From Chloroflexota bacterium (GTDB lineage Bacteria; Chloroflexota; Dehalococcoidia; SAR202; UBA11138): a DNA stretch of 6,320 bases. The number at the start of each line of letters is the position of its first letter. The stretch's first letter is position 1. The stretch spans positions 1 to 6,320 of the forward strand of contig JADFHV010000129.1 in the NCBI GenBank assembly GCA_022566975.1, written 5' to 3'. Position numbers and translations under genes: made by a program. Below are positions 1 to 5,634 of the stretch, piece after piece. The notes below the pieces were generated by a model, which was given only the letters and a program-made list of their open reading frames with translations, did no database searches and was not told where the DNA came from.

Positions 1-1839
1 GAGAACATTTGTCAGCGGCCCATCTTCCCGGGTAAGGTCGTCGAAGTCTAAAGCGTAGAAACCGTTGCGGGCGTCGGTATGGAACTCATCGACGCCTCCC
101 CCAAGCAGGGATGTGACTCTCCCTCCAGCTTCCACGGTGAGGAGCCAAGATTTGCCGCCACGGAGGGGCAGCTTCATCTCAAGCCGCGCCGCAGGCGCTA
201 GAGTTGGTGCAGGTGCGGGAGCTTCTTGCGGACCGGCTGGCGCGGGGACTCTAACCTTGAACACCTGAGAACCTGAGCTGATGAACAAATTACCGGAGTC
301 ATCCGCGGCCATGTTTACGTCGTATTTGGGCCAGGGAGACACGGGTGTAGTAGCCTGGGTTTGAGCGTCGACCCTAAGGATTTGGTAGTAGTCGCTGAGG
401 TAAAATATGTTGCCCCGCTTGTCTACAGCCCCGCCCTCGAGCTGAGTGCGGATGCCTACATTGAGGCTTGTTCTATCGATGATGCCGGTGCTGGCGTCCA
501 CTCTGCGGAAGGAAAACGCAGATCCACGGAGGTCGCTGACAAACAGGATGCCTGCGCTATCCACAGCGACATGCCACGGGTTAATGAACTGGGCGTTTAT
601 GGCTGGCCCTCCATCGCCGATGGCGCCTCTCTCGCCGGTCCCAGCAACGGTGGTAATGATTCCCGTAGTGGCATCCACGCGACGGATCCGGTAGTTATCT
701 GAATCAACGATATACAGGTTTCCGGCACCATCTATTGCCAGTCCTGTCGGATCATGAAGCTGGGCGCTGGTGGCTGGCCCTCCATCGCCGCTGAAGCCTC
801 TCTCACCGGTCCCAGCAACGGTGGTAATGATTCCCGTAGTGGCATCCACCCTGCGGATATTGTGGTTGCCGCGGTCGGTGATGAACAGGTTGCCTGAATC
901 GTCTAGGGCCAATTGTGTTACGGACCAGAGCTGAGCGCTGGTGGCTGGCCCTCCGTCGCCACTGAAGCCTCTTTGGCCGGTCCCATACACGGCTATGATG
1001 AATTCTGACGAAAACTTCGAAGGAAGATCCCAGGTGTCGGGCGGGAAAAATCCAGCGAGCCTCACGTCCAACATCGGCTTCGGCCGGCCGACCCAGAGAA
1101 CCTGGAATCGCACGTCCCTCAGCCGTGGGTGCTCGTCTTCAGGACTAAGCTTGAAGCCGCCCGCGAAGGTTAGTTTGTATCTGCGAATTTCCCCGGCGAA
1201 CAAACTCTCTTCGTAGGTCTCGATATTTTTCACTGGTTCCCCTGATGGCGCAAGCATCGAGGCGGTTTGAACTCCTACGGAGTCTCCTGCGTCGTCTGCA
1301 AGCAGTAGAAACTGGTAGCTGGATAGGGAGCGCTGCGCTTCCGTGACGTTTTGCACGGTAATCACTACATATGGACGGCTGTAACTAACATGCCAGTCCC
1401 ATGTGTCACATATGCATGTGTCAGTCGAGGGCGCGGGAGCGTCAAATTGGGGAGAGCTGAATACCTCTGTGCCACGAACACCTGGACCAGCAGACTCCAG
1501 CTCTATGCGCAGGCCCCCGGCCTCTCCTGCTAGCTGCAACGGTGCTGCTACTGGCGCTGGGGCGGCTGGCAATTTCTGCTCAGCAATGGGCGTCGGAGCC
1601 TCCGGAGCCGGTGTCGATGTTGGCGCGCCAGGTCTGGCAGCAGGCGCAGGTGTCGCCAGTGCGACAACTCCCTCGCTTGGCGCTGGCGTCTGCGTTGCCA
1701 CAGCCGCTCCCACTGGAGGGGGCGTAGCCTCAGGTGGAGCTGTCGCGGATGGTGGTGCAGTCGTCGGCTCACCACCGCCGCAGGCCACTACTAGAACTGT
1801 GAATACAACAGGGACGGGAAGCGGGATCCAGACCTTCAT
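1..1839 (-). CDS. Surface lipoprotein: NHL-repeat propeller with start of an M23-like peptidase domain (3' partial)
   Basis: The minus strand is open for 613 codons and runs off the window at its 3' end. The N-terminus is MKVWIPLPV followed by a hydrophobic stretch ending V17-V18-A19-C20, a lipobox, so the mature protein should be lipid-anchored outside the membrane at Cys20. Residues 21-100 are an Ala/Pro/Thr-rich tether. Residues 108-262 look like a beta-sandwich, possibly DUF4352-like, and contain a Cys142-x-Cys144 pair. Residues 286-531 hold about five NHL-type blades (cores such as DDSGNLFITD and GAGNLYIVDS). Three blades carry the GTGxRG(F/A)xGDGGPA element at a 57-residue period. A second Ala/Pro linker (532-551) leads to LPLRGGKSW and then H587...YALD598F, which resembles the first zinc ligands of M23 metallopeptidases. 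The HxH motif would lie outside the window. The ATG at 1839 has a GAGGGGGTG ribosome-binding site six bases upstream. GC content looks lower than in the neighbours. Lipoprotein and NHL calls are firm, the peptidase call is tentative, and the substrate is unknown. Confidence 0.88.
   Translation of the reverse strand, partial: MKVWIPLPVPVVFTVLVVACGGGEPTTAPPSATAPPEATPPPVGAAVATQTPAPSEGVVALATPAPAARPGAPTSTPAPEAPTPIAEQKLPAAPAPVAAPLQLAGEAGGLRIELESAGPGVRGTEVFSSPQFDAPAPSTDTCICDTWDWHVSYSRPYVVITVQNVTEAQRSLSSYQFLLLADDAGDSVGVQTASMLAPSGEPVKNIETYEESLFAGEIRRYKLTFAGGFKLSPEDEHPRLRDVRFQVLWVGRPKPMLDVRLAGFFPPDTWDLPSKFSSEFIIAVYGTGQRGFSGDGGPATSAQLWSVTQLALDDSGNLFITDRGNHNIRRVDATTGIITTVAGTGERGFSGDGGPATSAQLHDPTGLAIDGAGNLYIVDSDNYRIRRVDATTGIITTVAGTGERGAIGDGGPAINAQFINPWHVAVDSAGILFVSDLRGSAFSFRRVDASTGIIDRTSLNVGIRTQLEGGAVDKRGNIFYLSDYYQILRVDAQTQATTPVSPWPKYDVNMAADDSGNLFISSGSQVFKVRVPAPAGPQEAPAPAPTLAPAARLEMKLPLRGGKSWLLTVEAGGRVTSLLGGGVDEFHTDARNGFYALDFDDLTREDGPLTNVL
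601..990 (-). repeat. 171-bp tandem repeats encoding NHL blades
   Basis: Three copies of a 171-base (57-codon) unit begin, in plus-strand terms, at 601, 772 and 943. The third copy is recognisable only for about its first 48 bases. The segments 601-678 and 772-849 differ at only 4 of 78 positions, and 44 consecutive bases (635-678 and 806-849) are identical, including third codon positions. The repeats stay in frame and give the successive GTGERG..GDGGPA.xAQ elements of the propeller. Confidence 0.9.
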
Positions 1840-1845
1840 TAGCTG

Positions 1846-1854
1846 CACCCCCTC
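1846..1854 (-). promoter_or_regulatory. Ribosome-binding site of the NHL lipoprotein gene
   Basis: The minus strand reads GAGGGGGTG, six bases before the ATG at 1839. This fixes the start at the codon that begins the lipoprotein signal peptide. Another ATG at 1856 opens only a five-codon frame (MRGCS, stop) and is not the gene start. Confidence 0.7.
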
Positions 1855-1883
1855 ATAGCTGCGTCTCTTATGGGCGGCAGAAG

Positions 1884-1910
1884 CTTATACCTCCCCCTCC
1901 CCCCCGTCAA
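1884..1910 (-). promoter_or_regulatory. Candidate sigma70-type promoter of the NHL lipoprotein gene
   Basis: On the minus strand a -35-like TTGACG (1910-1905) and a -10-like TATAAG (1889-1884) each match consensus at 5 of 6 bases. The spacer is 15 bases, shorter than the ideal 17. A start near 1877 would give a leader of about 40 bases before the ATG. The spacer is purely purine (G6-A-G5-A-G2). The -35 overlaps a small dyad, CGTCA-4-TGACG (1905-1918), that could be an operator. Assignment is by sequence only. Confidence 0.5.
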
Positions 1911-2038
1911 TTCTGACGAGAACCGTAGCCACGAGCATCCACTTCGGCGTATTTGCGTTATCTTCACGAATCCCACAGATATGGCATAAGCAGAATCAGA
2001 GCTTTCCACACCGACGGGGAACGCCGCTGATTTGGAAA

Positions 2039-3166
2039 ATGTGGGTTAAGATACCCGGGGACCACCCAGCTGAGGCCCATGATTTGTTAAGCCTTGACAC
2101 TGACGGATACAGGCTCCTGATCAGGCCCCTGCTATTCAGGCTACCCCCGGAGACGGCCCAGGCGCTCGCCGACTCCATCCTGAAGCGGGGTAGTCTGTGG
2201 CGTGGCATAGCTCCTGTATTGCGCCTCCGTGACCCCCGGCTCAGGACACGCCTCGCCGGACTCACACTTCAGAATCCTGTCGGGCTCGCGGCCGGCTACG
2301 ACAAGGACTGCGAGTTCCTGCCCTCCATGGCCGCGCTGGGGTTCGGCTACGTCACCGGAGGCACCGTCACTGAATCGCCAAGTGCGGGAAACCCCCGGCC
2401 CCGCGTGCTCCGCGACGTAAGGCAGCAGGGGCTGATAAACGCCCTTGGCTTCCCCAGCAAGGGGCTCGACTTCGCGGAGCGGAGGCTCCAAAACACTCGG
2501 GGCTCCGGTGAGACGCCCACGGTAGTCAGCATATCGGGCATCACACTCGAGGAGATCGTCCGATGTCACCGTCGGCTGGAGCCGCATGCCGACGCCGTCG
2601 AGCTCAATATCAGCTCGCCCAACACCGCCGGGCTCAGGGTCTTCCAGGAGGCTGGCGTACTGAGGGCCCTCCTGGGTCGCGTCAACGAGGAGAGGCAAAA
2701 GCCTCTCTTCCTGAAGCTGCCCTCCTACGGCAAGCTGCCCTCCTACGGCGACCGGGACGAGGCCCGGTCATCTGGGGCGGAGTCACGTGACAGGGTCCTG
2801 GGCCTGGTCAGGGCGTGCGTGGATGAGGGTGTCGACGCGCTGACGGTCTCCAACACACGTCCGGTTCGGGACTCCCGTCTGGCCGTGGGAGCGGGCGGGC
2901 TCAGCGGCAAGCCGCTCTTCCAGGACATGCTCAGGATGGTCCGCGACGTCAAGGCCGAAGTCGGCGACCGGGTCGCCGTCAATGCATGCGGGGGAATCTT
3001 CACCGGCGAGGACGCCTGGGAGGCGCTCCAGGCGGGCGCCACCACCGTCCAGCTGCTGACCGGACTCATATATCGCGGCCCCGGCGTCGTCAAGCGCATG
3101 AACCGGGAGCTACTGAGATTGATGGACCGAGATGGAGTGCACGCCCTGGCACCGGACGTGGAGTGA
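2039..3166 (+). CDS. pyrD: Dihydroorotate dehydrogenase (quinone), class 2
   Basis: This 375-residue protein oxidises dihydroorotate to orotate in pyrimidine biosynthesis, passing electrons through FMN to membrane quinone. The class 2 N-terminal membrane-associated helices are visible at residues 24-48 (YRLLIRPLLFRLPPETAQ). They are followed by the barrel start NPVGLAAGYDKD (79-90), GGTVTESP (107-114), NALGFPSKG (134-142) and NISSPNTAGLR (190-200). S193 matches the catalytic serine of class 2 enzymes, where class 1 uses cysteine. SNTR (271-274), GGLSGKPL (286-293), ACGGI (316-320) and the C-terminal LLTGLIYRGPG (339-349) complete the FMN and phosphate sites. K226 in FLKLPSYG fits the FMN-contacting lysine. 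The next six residues repeat (KLPSYG twice), and the K226-to-N272 interval is about 17 residues longer than I recall for E. coli PyrD. The ATG at 2039 has only a weak GGA nearby, and no better in-frame ATG lies upstream. The gene diverges from the lipoprotein gene. Confidence 0.95.
   Translation: MWVKIPGDHPAEAHDLLSLDTDGYRLLIRPLLFRLPPETAQALADSILKRGSLWRGIAPVLRLRDPRLRTRLAGLTLQNPVGLAAGYDKDCEFLPSMAALGFGYVTGGTVTESPSAGNPRPRVLRDVRQQGLINALGFPSKGLDFAERRLQNTRGSGETPTVVSISGITLEEIVRCHRRLEPHADAVELNISSPNTAGLRVFQEAGVLRALLGRVNEERQKPLFLKLPSYGKLPSYGDRDEARSSGAESRDRVLGLVRACVDEGVDALTVSNTRPVRDSRLAVGAGGLSGKPLFQDMLRMVRDVKAEVGDRVAVNACGGIFTGEDAWEALQAGATTVQLLTGLIYRGPGVVKRMNRELLRLMDRDGVHALAPDVE
2714..2749 (+). repeat. Perfect 18-bp tandem duplication inside pyrD
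   Basis: The 18-base unit at 2714-2731 (AAGCTGCCCTCCTACGGC) is repeated without a mismatch at 2732-2749. It is in frame and gives KLPSYG twice, immediately at the lysine strand that contacts FMN in the family. Identity at every base points to recent slippage or a hotspot rather than old divergence. Confidence 0.95.
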
Positions 3167-3190
3167 CCGCCCTCGGGCCTCGGACGCTGC

Positions 3191-3211
3191 TTGCCATCGC
3201 GCCGATGGCGA
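3191..3211 (+). other. Stem-loop between pyrD and the GYD gene
   Basis: GCCATCG (3193-3199) and CGATGGC (3203-3209) pair perfectly around a CGC loop. A T-G wobble and a T-A pair extend the stem to nine pairs. It lies 26 bases after the pyrD stop. No T-tract follows on either strand, so a classical intrinsic terminator is not supported. It could be a processing or 3'-end-stabilising hairpin. Confidence 0.45.
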
Positions 3212-3252
3212 CGTAGAGTCAGACCATACCAAGTCAAGAACGGGAGCCTATC

Positions 3253-3636
3253 ATGGCCAGGTATATCCTCTTAATGACCCTGACGCCGGAGGGACGTGAG
3301 AAGACGCTGCGCGACTCCGAGACGATCCTGAGTGCGGGGAGCTCCATCAGGACTCCGGAGACCCAGATGATCGGCCTGTATGGCGTGCTCGGGGACTATG
3401 ACTTCGTAGGCATTCTCGACGCGCCTGACAACGCCGCCGCCGCCCGCTTCTCACTGGAGCTGGGAGTCTCCGGTGGAGTGCACATAACCACACTGCCCGC
3501 CATTCCCATCGCACGCCTCGACGCTCCGGAGCCCCAGGACACCGTTGAAACAGAATCTCACCTGCCCGCGCCGGTGCCCGAGGAGTCTGTGGAGGAGTAC
3601 CTGCGCCAGGCCGACGCGCCCGAGTCACGACCGTGA
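3253..3636 (+). CDS. GYD domain-containing protein
   Basis: This 127-residue soluble protein matches the GYD-domain family (PF08734 as I recall it), small alpha/beta proteins of the ferredoxin-like kind with no established biochemical role. The opening ARYILLMTLTPEGREKTLRD is the usual first strand and helix. LYGVLGDYDFVGILDAPD (residues 42-59) contains the defining G-(D)-Y-D turn at 47-50. AAARFSLELGVSGGVHITTLPAI (62-84) is the conserved second half. Residues 90-127 form a Pro/Glu-rich tail (for example PAPVPEESVEEYLRQ) beyond the usual length of about 95 residues, probably disordered. The start ATG has GGGAG six bases upstream (3242-3246). The gene follows pyrD by 86 bases and may be read through from it. 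Its last 12 bases overlap the convergent kinase gene. Family assignment is good; function is unknown. Confidence 0.85.
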   Translation: MARYILLMTLTPEGREKTLRDSETILSAGSSIRTPETQMIGLYGVLGDYDFVGILDAPDNAAAARFSLELGVSGGVHITTLPAIPIARLDAPEPQDTVETESHLPAPVPEESVEEYLRQADAPESRP

Positions 3637-4560
3637 GACCAGCTCCTCGACCTCCCCGCGCGGGGGCATCGCCTCCTGGGCGCCGGGCCTGGTGACCGCT
3701 AGAGCGCCTGCGGCGGCGCCGACCCGCACCGCATCACGCAGGCCCCTCCCCTCAGACAGCGCTACGGCCAGCGCAGCGCCGAAGGCATCTCCGGCCGCCA
3801 CCGTGTCCACCGCCTCCACGCCGTAGGCCGGGACGTGGCCACGCCCGTCGACGGAGGCGTAGTAGGCCCCATCCTCTCCGAGCTTTACAACGACCGCCGG
3901 CACACCCCGCCCCAGCAACAGGTCAGCAGCGGCCCCCGCCGAGCCTACGTCCGTGACCTCCACACCCGTCAGCGACATCGCCTCCACCTGGTTGGGCGTC
4001 AGAAGGTCGACCGAGTCATATACCTCGTCGGGAAGGTCTCGCGCCGGAGCGGGGTCCCAGACCACCGTGACACCCATCGACCTGGCGTATTGGGCCGCCA
4101 GCAGGGAGATCTCGAAGGGGACCTCCAGCTGCAGGAGCAGGGCATCGGCGCCCTGGAGCGCCCGTTTCACGGCATCCAGCTGAGCGCCGTCGCATGCCGC
4201 GTTGGCGCCGTACGCGGCGACGATATGGTTCTGACGCCGCGAGTCCAGCAAGATGATAGCCACACCGGAGGGGTTGTCCGGGTCTTCGGCGACTCCCTCG
4301 GTGTCGACGCCATAGGCCCGGAGGTCGTTCAGCAGTGTCGGGCCGAAGGAGTCCTTGCCTACCCTTCCGACCATTCTCACCCTGGCACCCAGCCGGGCGG
4401 CGGCCACTGCCTGGTTAGCGCCCTTGCCACCGGGTGCGGTATAGAAGCGGTCGCCGATGACCGTCTCGCCCGGTAGGGGGAGCCGGGGCGTGACGCCTAT
4501 CAGGTCCATGTTGATGCCGCCAAGCACGACAATCGTCGGCGGTTGTTCGGATTGACTCAT
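3625..4560 (-). CDS. rbsK: Ribokinase-family (PfkB) sugar kinase
   Basis: This 311-residue protein has the length of ribokinase, which phosphorylates D-ribose at O5 with ATP so it can enter the pentose phosphate pathway. The sugar-binding start is GGINMDL (14-20). The first PfkB signature lies at APGGKGANQAVAAARLG (42-58), and LTPNQVEA (187-194) is the TPNxxE segment. KLGEDGAYY (226-234) precedes the nucleotide site. The second signature DTVAAGDAFGAAL (252-264) carries the catalytic base D258 and the anion hole. The C-terminal TRPGAQEAMP (290-299) is typical of true ribokinases. The ATG at 4560 is preferred because CCGGAAG lies five bases upstream. A GTG at 4608 would add 16 unconserved residues and lacks a spaced Shine-Dalgarno. 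The gene follows the HAD gene on the same strand after 109 bases. Ribose is the likeliest substrate, but deoxyribose or a related sugar cannot be excluded. Confidence 0.9.
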   Translation of the reverse strand: MSQSEQPPTIVVLGGINMDLIGVTPRLPLPGETVIGDRFYTAPGGKGANQAVAAARLGARVRMVGRVGKDSFGPTLLNDLRAYGVDTEGVAEDPDNPSGVAIILLDSRRQNHIVAAYGANAACDGAQLDAVKRALQGADALLLQLEVPFEISLLAAQYARSMGVTVVWDPAPARDLPDEVYDSVDLLTPNQVEAMSLTGVEVTDVGSAGAAADLLLGRGVPAVVVKLGEDGAYYASVDGRGHVPAYGVEAVDTVAAGDAFGAALAVALSEGRGLRDAVRVGAAAGALAVTRPGAQEAMPPRGEVEELVSRS

Positions 4561-4588
4561 GAGCGCTTCCGGTGCCGATAGCCGTCGT

Positions 4589-4621
4589 CGGGGCGGTTCG
4601 CGAACCACCCCTACCGCCCCG
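4589..4621 (-). other. Strong stem-loop in the leader of the ribokinase gene
   Basis: In the minus-strand transcript GGGGTGGTT (4611-4603) pairs with AACCGCCCC (4598-4590) around a CGCG loop. All nine positions pair, with one G-U wobble that would be a C-A mismatch in a plus-strand transcript. A competing eight-pair stem uses CGGGGCGG (4621-4614) with CCGCCCCG (4596-4589). No T-run follows, so it is not a standard terminator. It sits between the HAD stop and the kinase ribosome-binding site, and could act in RNA processing, differential expression or leader control. Confidence 0.5.
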
Positions 4622-4669
4622 AAAAGAATCCTCTGGTGAAGTCCGAAGCGGGCCGTAGACGAGCGGGCG

Positions 4670-5479
4670 TCAGCCGATGAGCCCTTGGTCTAGCAGCTGC
4701 TCCAGCACGTGGGCCACGCCATCCTCCTCGATGGGTGGAGCGGTCCTGTCTGCGACTTCGATCACCTGCGGTACCGCACCGGCTACGGCGACACCCAGCG
4801 CCGCCCACTGGAGCATCTGGACATCGTTGTAGCCATTGCCGAAGGCGATGGTATCCTCCTGGCCCACTCCCAGATAGTCGCAGAGCCACCCAAGTGCCTT
4901 GTCCTTCCCCCCCTCGGGGTGGAGGATCTCGCAGAAGCGAGGCAGCGATCTCGTCACGTACAGGGTGGAATCGAACCTCTCCTTCAGGGACCTCTCGAGC
5001 CGCTCGATCTCATCCTCGCCGCCCTCCACCACCAGCCTGGTCAGCCCCTTCTCTGCAAGCGCCGAGAGGTCGCCAACGGCGTTGACAATGACTCTGTTGC
5101 GCTCCCCATACGCCTTCAGGCCGGGCGTCATCTCGCGGATGTACACCTGGTCGGAGTGATATGCCATGACATCCAGTCCCCAGGGCGCCACGGCATCCAG
5201 GGCCTCTCTCGCCATGGACGGCTCCAGGGGCCGGTGCCATAACACCTCACCGGTGGCAGGGTCCGCTACGTGCGCCCCCTGGAAGGAGGCGATGGGCGAC
5301 CGTAGGTCCAGGTCCTTGGTGGCTTCGACGGCGGACCTGAACATCCTCCCGGTGGCAATAGTCACATACGCACCGGCGTCCATTACCAGGGACAGCGTCT
5401 TCCGCGTGCGGTCAGACAGCGGGTATTCGGGGCTCCTGATCGTCCCATCGATATCGAGGGCGACCAGCCTGTAGCTCAT
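4670..5479 (-). CDS. Cof-type HAD-superfamily hydrolase (IIB phosphatase)
   Basis: This 269-residue cytosolic protein is a HAD subfamily IIB phosphatase of the Cof type, enzymes that dephosphorylate sugar phosphates, nucleotides or flavin precursors through a phospho-aspartate. Motif I is ALDIDGTI with nucleophile D9 and acid/base D11. Motif II is T43 in IATGR (41-45). The C2B cap spans roughly residues 85-185. Motif III is the lysine in EGGKDKALGWL (K192, or K194). Motif IV reads AFGNGYNDVQML (212-223), with Asn215 where most members have the first Asp of GDxxND; N218 and D219 are kept. The ATG at 5479 has GGGGGTG seven bases upstream. It lies upstream of the kinase gene on the same strand, so co-transcription is likely. 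I found no convincing promoter in the 62-base gap to the divergent small ORF. Substrate cannot be told from sequence. Confidence 0.92.
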   Translation of the reverse strand: MSYRLVALDIDGTIRSPEYPLSDRTRKTLSLVMDAGAYVTIATGRMFRSAVEATKDLDLRSPIASFQGAHVADPATGEVLWHRPLEPSMAREALDAVAPWGLDVMAYHSDQVYIREMTPGLKAYGERNRVIVNAVGDLSALAEKGLTRLVVEGGEDEIERLERSLKERFDSTLYVTRSLPRFCEILHPEGGKDKALGWLCDYLGVGQEDTIAFGNGYNDVQMLQWAALGVAVAGAVPQVIEVADRTAPPIEEDGVAHVLEQLLDQGLIG

Positions 5480-5505
5480 CTCTCAACACCCCCATAGCTC
5501 AGCCG

Positions 5506-5514
5506 TGGTAGAAT
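5506..5514 (+). promoter_or_regulatory. Extended -10 promoter element for the small ORF
   Basis: TGGTAGAAT has the form TGnTAnAAT, an extended -10 with hexamer TAGAAT (5 of 6 to consensus). No TTGACA-like -35 is present at the right distance. A start near 5521-5522 would leave a leader of about 20 bases before the ATG at 5542. Confidence 0.45.
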
Positions 5515-5541
5515 CCGCTCTAACCTCGGAACGGCTCTAGA

Positions 5542-5628
5542 ATGAAACTAACGCCTCGCAGAGTCTTGTGGATGATCGTCATCCCTCTGTTCCTATATTC
5601 GCTGATCCAGGCCATTCGCGGCGGGTGA
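5542..5628 (+). CDS. Putative 28-residue single-pass membrane protein
   Basis: This short ORF fills most of the gap between the HAD gene and the amidase. It encodes a basic start (MKLTPRRVLW), a hydrophobic segment of about 17 residues (roughly 8-24, VLWMIVIPLFLYSLIQA), and a short basic tail (IRGG). The charge pattern suggests a cytoplasmic N-terminus with one membrane pass. GGAACGG lies seven bases before the ATG, and an extended -10 element sits at a suitable distance further upstream. The stop is 6 bases from the stop of the convergent amidase, so the ORF fits between genes without disturbing either. I do not recognise a family. Tiny hydrophobic ORFs can arise by chance, but promoter, ribosome-binding site, location and topology together favour a real gene. 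Confidence 0.5.
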   Translation: MKLTPRRVLWMIVIPLFLYSLIQAIRGG

Positions 5629-5634
5629 TCCGCG

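Noticed and set aside
361..702. Plus-strand ORFs over the NHL repeats
   Set aside because: They are antisense shadows of a continuous minus-strand frame with clear NHL motifs.
1403..1858. Long plus-strand ORF rich in Gly/Ala
   Set aside because: It is the complement of the lipoprotein's Ala/Pro/Thr tether and signal region. The minus-strand frame has the lipobox, ribosome-binding site and downstream domains.
1953..1990. Possible pyrD promoter (TTGCGT at 1953-1958 with GATATG at 1978-1983 or CATAAG at 1985-1990)
   Set aside because: Spacers are 19 and 26 bases and both hexamers are weak matches, so it is not separable from chance.
3654..3665. CCCCGCGCGGGG palindrome as a terminator for the GYD gene
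   Set aside because: It has only four pairs around a GCGC loop, no T-run follows, and it is explained by kinase codons (Pro-Pro-Arg-Gly).
4561..4608. GTG at 4608 as the ribokinase start
   Set aside because: It has no properly spaced Shine-Dalgarno, and the 16 added Arg/Pro-rich residues lie over the leader hairpin. The ATG at 4560 has a good site.
4709..5242. Plus-strand ORF of 177 codons opposite the HAD gene
   Set aside because: It lies entirely antisense to a gene with all HAD motifs, and its product shows no recognisable family.
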